Shown one piece after another: positions 32,236-42,947 of a stretch of 64,000 nt of DNA. Under the pieces are notes generated by a model. The model worked only from the letters and a program-made list of their open reading frames with translations, was not told the origin of the DNA and searched no databases. The translations under genes were made by a program, and so were the position numbers. How positions within the stretch are numbered: position 1 is the first letter of the stretch; each line of letters opens with the position of its first letter. This DNA is from Enterobacter sp. EA-1 (GTDB lineage: Bacteria; Pseudomonadota; Gammaproteobacteria; Enterobacterales; Enterobacteriaceae): the NCBI GenBank assembly GCA_002886105.1, contig CP025776.1, forward strand, positions 1,736,001 to 1,800,000. The letters run 5' to 3'.

Positions 32236-33025
32236 ATGCAACCTGACCTGCTTGATCGTGCGCAAACCGCGCATGCGTTACAGCAATTCCGCCGCCGTTC
32301 TCCTCTTGTACACTGCATGACCAATGACGTTGTGCAAACCTTTACTGCCAACGTGTTGTTAGCGCTGGGCGCGTCGCCCGCGATGGTGATTGAACCCGAA
32401 GAAGCGCAGCAATTTAGCGCGATTACCGATGCGTTATTGATTAACGTCGGGACGTTAACCCGTGAACGCGCCGATGCGATGCGAGCGGCGATTGACAGCG
32501 CGCGAGCGGCTGGCACGCCACTGGACACTGGATCCCGTTGCTGTCGGCGCGCTGACGTTCCGTACGCAGTTCTGCCAACAGCTTCTTACTCTGCAACCCG
32601 CCGCCATTCGCGGTAACGCCTCGGAGATCCCGGCGCTGGCCGGGATGAGCGCAGGCGGGCGCGGCGTGGACACGACCGATACCGCCAGCACGGCGCTGCC
32701 CGCTGCACAAACGCTTGCACGGCAAACCGGTGCGATAGTGGCCGTGACCGGGGAAGTGGATTACATCACGGATGGCGAGCGCACCCTGATGGTCACCGGT
32801 GGCGATGTGCTGATGACGCGTGTGGTTGGCACCGGTTGTGCCTTGTCGGCGGTGGTGGCGGCCAGTTGTGCGCTGGAAGGCGACCGGCTGGTCAATGTGG
32901 CTGCCGCCTGTGCCTTTATGGCGCAGGCGGGCGGTCTGGCGGTGACGAAGAGCACAGGACCGGGCAGTTTTGTTGCTGAATTTCTCGATGCGCTGTATGC
33001 GCTGAACGGGGAGGGGCTGCAATGA
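32236..33025 (+). CDS. thiM: Hydroxyethylthiazole kinase
   Basis: Salvage kinase that phosphorylates 4-methyl-5-(2-hydroxyethyl)thiazole with ATP for thiamine synthesis. About 262 residues with [49 protein letters not shown] and the catalytic [17 protein letters not shown] region (Cys in GTGC, near 32825-32845). One frame break near 32520. Translation is probably controlled by the TPP riboswitch just upstream. The stop overlaps the thiD start by four bases. Confidence 0.95.
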
Positions 33026-33820
33026 AACGGATCAACGCCTTAACCATTGCCGGTACCGACCCCAGCGGCGGGGCCGGGATCCGTGCTGACCTGAAGACCT
33101 TTTCCGCTTTAGGCGCTTATGGCTGTTCGGTGATCACCGCGCTGGTGGCGCAGAACACCCGCGGGGTACAGTCGGTCTATCGCATTGAACCCGATTTTGT
33201 CGCCGCGCAGCTCGATTCCGTACTGAGTGATGTACGCATTGATACCACTAAAATTGGCATGCTTGCGGAGACCGACATCGTTGAAGCGGTGGCGGAACGA
33301 CTGCAACGCTACCGGGTGCGCAATGTGGTGCTGGACACCGTCATGCTCGCCAAGAGCGGCGACCCGTTGTTATCGCCATCGGCGGTGTCGGCGTTGCGTC
33401 AGCATTTACTGCCGCAGGTTTCACTTATTACACCCAATTTACCGGAAGCCGCCGCGCTGCTGGATGCCCCTCCTGCCCGTACAGAAAAGAGATGCATGCG
33501 CAGGGGAAGCGTTGCTGGCATTAGGTTGCGAAGCAGTATTGATAAAGGGCGGGCATCTGGATGATGCAGAGAGCCCGGACTGGCTCTTCACCCGCGATGG
33601 CGCACAGCGCTTTACGACGCCACGCGTGGCGACGAAAAACACCCACGGTACGGGATGTACGCTCTCTGCCGCACTGGCGGCGCTGCGCCCACGTCATAAC
33701 GACTGGGCAGCGACCGTGGCAGATGCGAAAAACTAGCTAACCGCGGCGCTGGCGCTGGCGGACTCGCTGGAGGTGGGACACGGCATCGGGCCGGTGCACC
33801 ATTTCCATCAGTGGTGGTAA
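33022..33820 (+). CDS. thiD: Hydroxymethylpyrimidine/phosphomethylpyrimidine kinase
   Basis: Ribokinase-like enzyme that phosphorylates HMP and HMP-P for thiamine synthesis. About 266 residues: [57 protein letters not shown] and [18 protein letters not shown] with the catalytic Cys in GTGC. A frame break near 33476. The codon at 33734-33736 is TAG where the family has TGG (DAKxW), an in-frame nonsense change just before the C-terminal [20 protein letters not shown]. This could be an error like the indels or a real truncation of about 28 residues. Confidence 0.93.
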
Positions 33821-33970
33821 ACCCACATACGAAACGTGCCAGCAGATTATGCTGAAAAAAGCGTTGGCGGTGGAAAATTGCGCGCATGAAGACCGGGATT
33901 ATCTCTGCCCGGCGAAAGTCGGGTAGGGACAATCCATTTCGCCTTGCGCGAAGCTTACGGGAGCATAGCT
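33821..33970. other. Unassigned gap between thiD and fbaB
   Basis: A 150-bp gap. It contains a small CCCG / CGGG hairpin around a GCGAAAGT loop near 33917-33932 and no convincing ORF. A short frame MLKKALAVENCAHEDRDYLC is open near 33850 but has no ribosome site, and I recognise no homologue. Confidence 0.3.
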
Positions 33971-35018
33971 ATGACTGATATCGTGCAGCTACTTGGCAAA
34001 GACGCCGACAGCCTTCTGCAACACCGTTGTATGACCATCCCCGCCGACCAGCTCTATCTGCCGAAACGATTATGTTGATCGCGTGATGGTGGACAACAAC
34101 CGCCCGCCTGCGGTGCTGCGTAATATGCAGACGCTTTACAACCACGGGCGTCTGGCCGGTACCGGGTATCTGTCAATTTTGCCGGTAGACCCGAGTTGAA
34201 CACTCAGCAGGCGCCTCGTTCGCGGCGAACCCGCTCTATTTCGATCCGAAAAACATCGTTGAGCTGGCGATCGAAGCGGGGTGTAACTGCGTCGCGTCCA
34301 CCTATGGCGTGCTGGCTTCGGTCTCCCGTCGTTATGCGCACCGCATTCCTTTCCTGGTGAAACTTAACCACAACGAAACCCTCAGCTATCCCACGGAATA
34401 CGACCAGACGCTGTACGCCAGTGTGGAACAGGCGTTCAACATGGGAGCGGTGGCGGTTGGGGCGACCATCTATTTTGGTTCGCTGGAATCGCGCCGACAG
34501 ATTGAAGAGATCTCGGCGGCGTTTGAGCGCGCGCACGAGTTGGGAATGGTCACCGTATTGTGGGCTTACCTGCGCAACTCCGCCTTCAAAAAGAGGGCGT
34601 GGATTACCATGTGTCCGCTGACTTAACCGGCCGAGTGAACCATATCGCTGCGACCATCGGCGCGGATATCGTGAAGCAGAAAATGGCGGAAAACAACGGC
34701 GGCTATAAGGCGGTGAACTTCGGTTACACCGATGAGCGCGTCTACAGCAAGTTGACCAGCGACAACCCCATTGACTGGTGCGTTACCAACTGGCGAACTG
34801 CTATATGGGCCGCGCCGGGCTGATTAACTCCGGTGGCGCAGCGGGAGGCGACACCGATCTCAGCGACGCCGTGCGCACTGCGGTTATCAATAAACGCGCC
34901 GGCGGCATGGGCCTGATCCTCGGTCGCAAAGCCTTCAAGAAAAGCATGACGGACGGCGTGAAGTTGATTAACGCCGTGCAGGATGTCTACACCGGATGAC
35001 AAAGTGACGATTGCCTGA
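33971..35018 (+). CDS. fbaB: Class I fructose-bisphosphate aldolase (DhnA type)
   Basis: Schiff-base aldolase of about 350 residues that splits fructose-1,6-bisphosphate to DHAP and glyceraldehyde-3-phosphate. Visible: [20 protein letters not shown] (joined), [67 protein letters not shown] (Schiff-base lysine is in DIVKQKM, near 34670), and [15 protein letters not shown]. Breaks near 34065, 34193, 34590 and 34785, and at 34990, where CACCGGAT replaces CCTGGAT. The corrected end is LDDKVTIA. Confidence 0.95.
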
Positions 35019-35025
35019 TGACCAT

Positions 35026-35050
35026 TATCCCCTCTCAATGAGAGGGGATA
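35026..35050 (+). terminator. Hairpin terminator after fbaB
   Basis: Perfect 11-bp stem TATCCCCTCTC / GAGAGGGGATA with a three-base AAT loop, eight bases after the fbaB stop. An AT-rich TATAAATATAAA follows rather than a T run. Confidence 0.75.
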
Positions 35051-35120
35051 TAAATATAAAACATAGTTTCACTTCACTAAAAACCCTCTTCCCGATCTCC
35101 ATCACACTTCCGAAACCTTT

Positions 35121-35136
35121 TGTGAAAACTGTCACC
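35121..35136 (+). promoter_or_regulatory. CRP-like site upstream of the enolase-superfamily gene
   Basis: TGTGA-AAACTG-TCACC matches the CRP consensus TGTGA-N6-TCACA at nine of ten positions. It lies about 125 bases before the start codon at 35260, in the only promoter-sized gap of that operon, and suggests catabolite control. Confidence 0.6.
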
Positions 35137-35259
35137 GCATTGTCGTGCGCATGCCCAAAAAATGGCCAATGCTTAGCGGAAATTGTCCGAGGATGCGACG
35201 CATTTTTGTGCATATATTCTGTTATGAAACGGCTTTTCCAAAAACACCAAGGACATGCA

Positions 35260-36418
35260 ATGAAAATTGAATCTGTAAACGTCACCGTCTTTCAGCATCC
35301 CACGCGACGGGTTTCCGACAGCGCCGGGCACTCGCATCCGGGGCCGGAAAGCCGTGGGCGAAAAATGGCGATGCTGAAGATTACCGCAGACGATGGCAGC
35401 AAAGGGTATGCGTTTGCACCGCCGGAAGTTGTGCGTCCCTTTGTGCTTAATGCCTTTTTCCGCAAAGTGATGGTGGGTCAGGATCCGTTTAACCGCGAAC
35501 GCATCTGGCAGGATTTGGTGCACTGGCAGCGCGGTAGCGCCATCAATTGACCGAACGCGCGCTGTCGTTCGTCGAACAGGCGCTGTGGGATCTGATTGGT
35601 CGCAAACTCAATATGCCAGTGTATAAACTGCTCGGCGGCTACCGCGATAAAGTCCCGGCCTATGGCAGCACCATGTGCGGCGACGAGCTTGAAGGCGGTC
35701 TCTCCACCCCGGAAGAGTACGCAGCGTTTGCCGAAACGCTGGTGGCGCGCGGCTATAAAGCCATCAAACTGCACACCGGATGCCGCCCGTTAAATTCGCG
35801 CCTAATCCGAAAATGGACGTGAAAGCCTGCGCCGCGGTGCGCGAAGCGGTCGGGCCGGATATCGATTTAATGATTGATGGTTATCACTGGTACAGCCGTA
35901 CCGACGCGCTGTACATCGGCAAAGAGCTGGAAAAACTCAACTTCGCACCGGGTTCGAAGAGCCGATGGAAGAAGAGAGCATGTCGTCGTATGTCTGGCTG
36001 GCGGAAAATCTGTCGATTCCGATTATCGGACCGGAAAGCACGGGCGGTAAGCATCACAGCCGCGCTGATTGGGTTAAAGCAGGCGCATGTGACATCCTGC
36101 GCGCTGGGGCCAATGGCGTCGGCGGGATTTCGCCCACGCTGAAAGTGGCGAATCTGGCGGAATCGTTCGGGATGGACTGCGAAGTTCACGGCAATGGTGC
36201 GGCAAGCCTCGCGGTGATAGGCGCGATCCGTAATTGCCGCTGGTATGAACGCGGTTTGCTGCACCCGTTCCTCGGATTACGATCAACCGGCGGCGTATCT
36301 CAACACGATTGTCGACCCGATGGATGAAGAGGGTTTCGTCCATTTGCCGCAGCGTCCGGGGCTCGGCGAAGACATTAATTTTGCGTATATCGAAGCCAAT
36401 ACCCTCAGTCACGACTGA
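35260..36418 (+). CDS. Enolase-superfamily protein, mandelate racemase subgroup (probable sugar-acid dehydratase)
   Basis: About 385 residues. An N-terminal capping domain (RRVSDSAGHSHPGPESRGRK, TERALSFVEQALWDLIGRKL) precedes the barrel. Metal-ligand and catalytic segments are visible: IKLHTWMPPV (joined), the Asp in DLMIDGYHWYSR, the Glu in FEEPM, the Glu in IIGPESTGG and a His in CEVHGNGAASLA. This D/E/E plus His pattern is that of acid-sugar dehydratases of the MR subgroup; the exact substrate cannot be read. Breaks near 35545, 35776, 35946 (CACCGGG for CCTGG) and 36270 (CCTCGG for CCTGG). ATG at 35260 has AAGGAC before it. It heads an operon with a peptide-type ABC importer. Confidence 0.82.
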
Positions 36419-36447
36419 TAAAAATAATAAATGCCCGGGAGCACTGA

Positions 36448-36500
36448 CTTTCGGGCCGCGTAGGCCGGAGGAGGCGCAAGCTGCTATCCGGCAAAACGTA
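36448..36500. repeat. REP-like palindrome
   Basis: GTAGGCCGGAGGAGGCGCAA followed by GCTGCTATCCGGC resembles an enterobacterial REP unit (GCCGGAT..ATCCGGC arms). It lies between the enolase-superfamily gene and the binding-protein gene. Confidence 0.6.
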
Positions 36501-36521
36501 CCCTACAAACGGTATACACAG

Positions 36522-38157
36522 ATGAAAAAAATCCTCCTCGCCGGAGCGTGTTTACTCGCGCTCTCTCGCTGATGATGAAGGTGGGGCGGCACGCGCTGCG
36601 ACGCCGCCCGACCAGCTCATCATCGGCATGAACATGAACAACCTGCTCACCCTCGATCCGGCAGCCATGACCGGTAACGAAGTGGTAGGAATTGTGGTCA
36701 ATCTGTATGACTCGCTGGTCGAACTGGATGCCAACGAGCTGACCAACGTCAAACCCGCGCTGGCGGAGTCCCCACGGGATATCAGCCCGGATGGCAAAAC
36801 CCTGACCTTCCATTTGCGCAACAACGTCCGCTTTCATTCCGGCAATCCGCTGACCGCAGAGGATGTGGTGTGGTCGATGCGCCGCCTGCTGCATCTCAAT
36901 CTTGCGCAGGCATCGGTGTGGAAATCTTACGGCTTCAGCAAAAGAATATTGATGAGCAGGTCTCCGCGCCGGATGCGTACACCGTGCAAATCCGCCTGCC
37001 GAAAGCCAACGATCCGCAACTGGTGATTTACTCGCTGGGGGCGCTGGGCAACTGGGTGTGCTGGACAGCAAAACGGTACAGGCGCACGAGGTGAATAATG
37101 ATTGGGGCAACCGCTGGCTGACCACCAACGAAGCCGGTTCCGGCCCTTTTATGCTGGAAACCCCGGCAGGCGAAAGATGTGCTGCGCATGAAGCGCAATC
37201 CGCATTACTGGCGCGAAGAGCCGAAACTTAACCGCGTGGTGCTGCGCCACTTCCGTGAGTCGCAAAACCCTGCGCCTGATGCTGGCTAAAGGCGATCTGG
37301 ATGTCGCCAACAATATGGCGGTGTCCGACATCAATGCGCTGCGTAAAGATCCCAACGTAACCGTCGAGGCGGTGCAAAAGGGCACGGTCTACTACGTGGC
37401 GATGAGCATGAAAGAGCCGCACTTTGCCAACCCGAAAGTGCGCGAAGCGGTGCGTTATCTGATTGACTATCAGGGCATCAATAAAGCACTGATGCCGGGC
37501 TATGGCGTCCTGCACCAGCGCCCGATCAAAGCCGGGATGCCATCAACACTGCCGGATCCCGGCTACCGGCTGGATATTCCGCGGGCGAAAAAACTGCTGG
37601 CGGAAGCCGGTTATCCGAACGGTTTCGACACCACGTTACGCGTGCTCGCCGATCAACCGTTTCTCAATATCGCCATTGCGGTGCAGTCGACGCTGATGCA
37701 GGCCGGTATTAACGCCAAAATCGTGACCGGTACCGGCAACCAGATTTACGGTGCGATGCGTGAACGTAAATTCGACATGCTGGTCGGTCGCGGTGGCAGC
37801 GGGTCGAGCCCCATCCGCACTCCAGCCTGCGTGCGCTGGTCTATAACCCGGACAACAGCGACGAAGCCCGCCTGACCAACTTCCGAGGGCTGGCGCACCA
37901 GTTTTTACGATAAGCCGCTCAATGAGGATGATCGATAACGCCTTGCTGGAGCGCGATCCGCAGAAGCAGAAAGCCGATTACCAGCAAATTCAGGTGCGTT
38001 ATGACAAGTTGATCCCCGGCGCTGATCCCCGCTATCGCAGATGGTGGATTCCGTAGTGGTGCGTAACGAAGTGAAAAACTTCCAGTCGCACCCTTCCGCC
38101 ACCACCTTCCTGCGTGAAGTGTACAAAACCACCGTCAGCGGAGGAGATAAAGGATGA
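36522..38157 (+). CDS. Peptide-type ABC transporter substrate-binding protein (SBP_bac_5)
   Basis: About 540 residues, DppA/OppA-like, with a short signal peptide (MKKILLAGACLLALS). Then LVELDANELTNVKPALAESW, FHLRNNVRFHSGNPLTAEDV, NPKVREAVRYLIDYQGINKA and PGYRLDIPRAKKLLAEAGYP, all typical of family 5 binding proteins. Breaks near 36570, 36770, 36945, 37060, 37165, 37258, 37810, 37883 (CCGAGG for CCAGG) and 37925. The ligand could be a peptide or an acidic sugar; the enolase-superfamily neighbour favours the latter (inference). Its stop overlaps the next start. Confidence 0.86.
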
Positions 38158-39189
38158 GTACGCTGCTGCTTGCGCCCGGTTCACGGGCCAGACGTCTGTC
38201 GAAACGGTTGACCCAGTGATCGTCACCCCTGTTCGGGTTGCTGTTACTGACCTTTTTTATCGGCCGTGTGATGCCTATCGATCCGGTGCTGGCCATTGTC
38301 GGCCCGGATGCCGATCACAGCACCTACCAGCAGGTTTACCAGCAACTGGGTTTTGATAAATCGCTGATGACCCAGTTTGGTATCTACCTGAACAACCTGC
38401 TGCATGGGGATTTGGGTAATGCGCTGCTGACCGGCAAACCGGTGATGGACGATATCGTGCGCGTTTTTCCGGCTACGCTGGAGCTGGCGACGATGGCGAT
38501 TATTGTCGGCGCCGGGTTAGGTATTCCGCTGGGGTACTGGCTGCCGCCCGTCGGAACTCGCTTTCTGACTATGTGGTGCGCATTATCAGCCCCGGCCGGT
38601 TACTCCACACCTATCTTCTGGGTCGGCATGATGGGGTTGTTGCTGTTCTATGCCCGCTCGGTTGGGTGGGCGGTGCAGGGCGGTTGGATCTGGGGCTGGA
38701 TGGCGTTGTACCGCACCGCACCGGGTTGATTACCGTCGATGCGCTGCTGGCAGGCAACGGGCAGGTGTTCTGGAATGCGTTAAATCATCTGGTGCTTCCG
38801 GCATCGCTGCTTGGCTTCCACTCACTGGCTTACATCAGCCGCATGACCCGCAGCTTTATGCTGGCGCAACTGTCGCAGGAATTCATTATCACCGCGCGGG
38901 TGAAGGGGCTGACCGAGCGGCAGGTGATCTGGAATCACGCCTTTCGCAACATTCTCGTGCAGTTGTTAACGGTGGTGGCGCTGGCGTACGGCTCGCTGCT
39001 GGAGGGGCGGTACTGATCGAAACGGTCTTCTCGTGGCCGGGGTTCGGCTCCTACCTTACCGGCAGTTTACTGCTTGGCGATATGAATGCGGTGATGGGCT
39101 GCGTGCTGCTGGTAGGGGTGATTTTTGTGCTGCTCAATTTGCTCTCCGACATGCTGTATCAACTCTTTGATCCGAGGACGAAATCATGA
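38154..39189 (+). CDS. DppB-type ABC permease
   Basis: About 345 residues with six spans: LFGLLLLTFFIGRVMPIDPV, the conserved YQQLGFDKSLMTQFGIYLNN extracytoplasmic loop, IRVFPATLELATMAIIVG-like segment, SYISRMTRSFM, and the EAA region ARVKGLTERQVIWNHAFRN, followed by ETVFSWPGFGSYLTGSLL. Breaks near 38170, 38225, 38545, 38600, 38655 and 39010. It starts inside the stop of the binding-protein gene and its own stop overlaps the next gene, so translation is coupled. Confidence 0.86.
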
Positions 39190-40091
39190 CGGTCTCTTTT
39201 GATACGCCGGTTCCCTCAGCCCGCCACGAACGCACCCTGCGGCTCAAACGGGGAGTGGGGCGCGCGGCGGGCTTCCTCGGCAAGATGGCGCGTAACCCGC
39301 TCACGGCGATTGGCGGCAGCATCATCTTGCTGTTGTTGATGGTGGCGATTTTTGCGCCGTGGATTGCGCCCTATAACCCGCTGGTACAGGACCTCGGATA
39401 GCGCTCTCTCCGCCGAATGCGGCGCACTGGTTCGGCACCGACGAGTTTGGCCGCGATATCTTCAGCCGCTTGGTCTATGGCTCGCGCATCACGCTCTATA
39501 TCGTGCTGCTGGTCTCGGTCACCGTCGGGCCGCTGGGCCTGCTGCTGGGCGTGACCGCCGGGTACTTTGGCGGCAAGGTCGATATGGTATTGATGCGCGT
39601 GACCGACATTTTTATCTCTTTCCCGAGCCACCGGTGCTGGCGCTGGCGTTTGTCGCCGCACTTGGCCCTCGGGTCTTGAGCATGTGGTGATTGCCATTAC
39701 GTTAACCGCCCCGGCCGCCGATTGCGCGTCTGGCGCGGGCGGAGACGCTCTCTTTGCGCCAGTTGACTTTATTTCCGCGGTACGCTTACAGGGGCTTCCC
39801 CACTGCGGGTGCTGTGGCGTCACATTGTGCCGCTGTGTCTGCCGTCGGTGATTATCCGCATCACCATGAACATGGCCGGGATCATTTTGACCGCCGCGGG
39901 TCTCGGTTTTTTAGGCCTTGGCGCGCAACCACCGGAACCGGAGGTGCGATGATCTCCAGCGGACGGACGTACATGATGGAGTGCTGGTGGGTAGTGACCA
40001 TTCCGGGGCTGGCGATTTTGATCAACAGCCCTCGGCGTTTAACTTCTTGGGAGACGGCTTACGTGACATCCTCGATCCTCGCAGCGAATAA
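39186..40091 (+). CDS. DppC-type ABC permease
   Basis: About 300 residues: GKMARNPLTAIGGSIILLLL, the HWFGTDEFGRDIFSRLVYGS motif specific to DppC/OppC permeases, YGSRITLYIVLLVSVTVGPL, and an EAA loop near RLQGASPLRVLWRHIVP, ending LRDILDPRSE. Breaks include CCTCGG for CCTGG at 39392, 39667 and 40030. It forms the channel with the preceding permease. Confidence 0.86.
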
Positions 40092-40934
40092 TGCACCGCT
40101 TCTCGATGTGCGCAATCTGCACGTTGATTTTGTCAACGGAGGCGCGATCACCCATGCGGTGCGCGGCGTCTCTTTACCCTCGGTCAGGAGAAACTGGCGA
40201 TTGTCGGCGAGTCGGGTTCCGGCAAGTCCACCGTCGGGCGCGCGTTGTTGCGTCTGCATCCAGCCAAAGCGCGCATTCGCGCGGATGCCATGCAGTTTGG
40301 CGATGTGGATTTGCTGAAGGTGGACGAAGCGCACATGCGCAGCGTGCGCGGCAAACGCATCTCGATGATTATGCAGGATCCGAAATATTCGCTGAACCCG
40401 GTGGTCTGCGTGGGCGATCAGATTGCGGAAGCCCTCGGGGTTGACGCATCACCCGGGGAAAAAAAGCCGAGGCGAAAGCCAAAGTGCTGGAAATGCTGGA
40501 TGTGGTGCGTATTCGTCAGCCGGAGCGGGTGTATCACCTCTATCCTCACGAGATCTCCGGCGGCCGGGGGCAACGTATCATGATTGCGATGATGCTGATC
40601 ACCGACCCGGAACTGGTGATTGCCGATGAACCCACCTCGGCGCTGGATGTGTCCGTGCGTTTGCAGGTACTGGGGTTGCTTGACGATCTGGGTGAAATCA
40701 CGCGGGCTGGGGGCTGATTTTTTATCAGCCATGATATCAATCTGGTGCGCAGCTTTTGCGACCGCGTGCTGGTGATGTACGCCGGGCGCGTTGTGGAGTC
40801 CATTGCGGCGAACGATCTGGATAACGCCCAACACCCGTACACGCAGGGGCTGATTCACTCTCTGCCGGAAATTCACAACCGACGTCCGGTGCTGCCCGTG
40901 TTGCAGCGCCGAGGCCAGCTGGCTGGGCGAGTAA
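40091..40934 (+). CDS. DppD-type ABC ATPase
   Basis: About 280 residues: Walker [21 protein letters not shown] (near 40200), the family-specific [15 protein letters not shown], signature [17 protein letters not shown], Walker [16 protein letters not shown] and the switch [20 protein letters not shown], then the oligopeptide-transport tail. The signature reads GGRGQR where GGMRQR is usual. Breaks near 40096, 40180, 40460, 40715 and 40909 (CCGAGG for CCAGG). It starts at the stop of the permease gene. Confidence 0.86.
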
Positions 40935-40944
40935 GGAGGGTAAG

Positions 40945-41720
40945 ATGATTACTGTGCAAAATCTCAACCGGCGTTCGGGGAAGGGGAAAAGCGTAACCAG
41001 TGCACTCAGCGATGTCAGCTTCTCGGTGCAACCGGGGAGATTTACGGCACCGGTGGGCGAGTCCGGTTCGGGTAAGACCACGGTGCTGGAAGTGTCTGGC
41101 CGGGCTGTTCACGCATTGGGAAGGGGCGCTGGCGATTAATCAGCAGCCGCTGGAAAAGCGTCTCAGCCCGCCGCGTTGCCGACTGGTGCAGATGGTCTTC
41201 CGAGGATCCCTATGGCTCGCTGCACCCGCGGCATACCATTGGCGATATTCTTGAAGAGCCGCTGCAAATCCACGGCATTCATGACAGAGACCGGCGGATC
41301 AATACGCTGCTGGATAAGGTGGGGTTAAGTCGTGCTTTTCGCGATCGTTACCCGCATCAACTGTCCGGCGGGCAGCGCCAGCGTGTGGCAATCGCCCGGG
41401 CGTTGATCCTTGAACCGCGAGTACTGCTGCTGGATGAACCGACGTCGGCATTAGACGTGTCCGTGCAGGCGGAGATCCTCAATCTGTTGGCGGCGCTGCA
41501 TCAGGAGTCGCAACTGACCTACCTGATGGTGACGCACGATCTGGGGGTCATTGCTCATTTGTGCCAGAAAGTGGCGGTGATGCAGTATGGCAAAATCCTC
41601 GAAACGCTCACGGTAGATGCACTGGTCAGCGGCGCGGCGCAAACGGTGTATACACAGATGCTGGTGAACGCCAGTCAGCAGTACAGCCGCGAAATGGCGC
41701 GGGAAGTGGCGGCGTATTGA
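40945..41720 (+). CDS. DppF-type ABC ATPase
   Basis: About 258 residues: Walker [13 protein letters not shown] near 41055-41090, [20 protein letters not shown] (joined), signature [20 protein letters not shown], Walker [21 protein letters not shown] and the switch [27 protein letters not shown] precedes the ATG. Breaks near 41040, 41095 and 41200 (CCGAGG for CCAGG). It is the last gene of the enolase-ABC operon, convergent with yegS. Confidence 0.87.
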
Positions 41721-41771
41721 TGACCCGTCAGGCCGGACTGGCGCTGCCATCCTCCGGCCTGAAAACGCCCG

Positions 41772-42679
41772 CTAGCGCAATAACGGGCAATCCGGCGGTA
41801 ACCGGCACTGCAAGGCGCCGGGGAGCACTTCAATGCGGAAATGTTCCCCGCGCAGCGGGTTCACCGTCGAGATTAAAGGTCAGCTCGTGGGGGGCATTCC
41901 ACCTCAAACCCGTGCCGATTTTCCGTCAACAATATGCGGATTATCATCCGGTTGCGTTAACGTGGTGAACAGTGCAGGCAGGAGCTCATCGCCGGTAAAA
42001 AATACGCAGTTGCAATAACCCATCGTTAATCAGCGCCTGTGGGCAAAGCTGCTGCCCGCCACCTGCTCCCGGCGACCATTGCCGATGCCAATCACCAGCG
42101 CATCGCCCTGCCAGTGAAAATTGTCGCCACGAATTTCGCAACGATCCGCTTTCAGCATGTCTATGCGCATCAGACCGTGGATCAGATAGGAGACACCCCC
42201 GAGGGCGGCTTTGAGTTTTTCCGGCGTTTCGCTGGTAATGCGGGTGCCAAAGCCACCGGTCGCCATATTGATAAAGCAGGTTTTATCGTTAACCCTCGGC
42301 GATATCCACCGGCACCGCTTTGCCGACAATCGCCAGCTGCAACGCTTTGTCCAGCGCGTCCGGAATGGCGGCGCTGGTGGCAAAATCATTGGCGGTGCCG
42401 AGCGGTAAAATGCCCAATGCCGGAACATGCTCCCCGCGCATTCCACCAGTGCGGTGGCCACTTCGTTAATGGTCCCGTCGCCGCCACCCGCGATCACCGT
42501 TGCGACGCCGAGCTGCTGCGCCTCTTTCACGTAACGTCCGGCATCACCTTTCTCCCGTGGGTTACCCGCACCTGAATAGCCATACCTTCATTGCGCAGCA
42601 GCGTTATCGCTTCGCGCAGCGTTTCGTCACCGGCGCTTTTACCGTTGAGGATCAATAAGCTTGTGGGAAATTCATGCAT
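41772..42679 (-). CDS. yegS: Lipid kinase YegS (diacylglycerol-kinase-like)
   Basis: About 300 residues: [20 protein letters not shown], the nucleotide-binding GGGDGT in [20 protein letters not shown] (near 42480), [18 protein letters not shown] and [17 protein letters not shown], ending [11 protein letters not shown]. coli YegS phosphorylates phosphatidylglycerol in vitro. The start is ATG at 42679. Breaks near 42555, 42430, 42294 (CCTCGG on plus, where CCTGG is expected), 42050 and others toward the 3' end. It is convergent with the ABC operon. Confidence 0.92.
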
Positions 42680-42761
42680 CCTTTTTCACCCTCGGGCTGA
42701 ACAACATCAGCAAAGTGTATGTCAGGAAACGGGGATGCGGAGGAAAAGCGGAATAATGGAG

Positions 42762-42847
42762 AAAAAATCAGCCTGCGTAAGGGAGATTACACAGGCTAAG
42801 GAGGTGGTTCCTGGTACAGCTAGCATTTATGGGTTATGTTTTTCAGC
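42762..42847 (-). ncRNA. cyaR: Small RNA CyaR (RyeE)
   Basis: On the minus strand the sequence begins GCTGAAAAACATAACCCATA, continues through GCTAGCTGTACCAGGAACCA and CCTCCTTAGCCTGTGTAATC, and ends in a GTAA/TTAC-looped hairpin followed by TTTTTTC. This is the enterobacterial CyaR sRNA almost base for base, located next to trhP as in E. coli. CyaR is an Hfq-binding RNA that represses ompX, luxS, nadE and yqaE by pairing through its CCUCCUUA region and is made under high cAMP-CRP. One A appears missing from the AAAATGCTAGC stretch. Confidence 0.93.
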
Positions 42848-42849
42848 GA

Positions 42850-42898
42850 GGTGGATAATACCCATATTAACCGCAACGGTATGTGATCCGATTCTAAG
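42850..42898 (-). promoter_or_regulatory. cyaR promoter with CRP-like site
   Basis: On minus, TATTAT (42854-42859) sits at -12 to -7 relative to the CyaR 5' end at 42847. The plus-strand TGTGA-TCCGAT-TCTAA (42882-42897) is centred about 42.5 bases upstream, the class II CRP geometry that fits the known CRP activation of cyaR. Confidence 0.65.
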
Positions 42899-42947
42899 AA
42901 TCTTATCCTGCAATAAATAACCGTGCTTAACTATCCGGTGACGTTGC

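Noticed and set aside
33971-35018. Deoxyribose-phosphate or class II aldolase
   Set aside because: The joined protein matches the DhnA-type class I FbaB over its full length.
42198-42203. CCGAGG in yegS as another Dcm-type break
   Set aside because: Here the hexamer is read in frame as part of the natural ALGGVSY sequence, so it is genuine.
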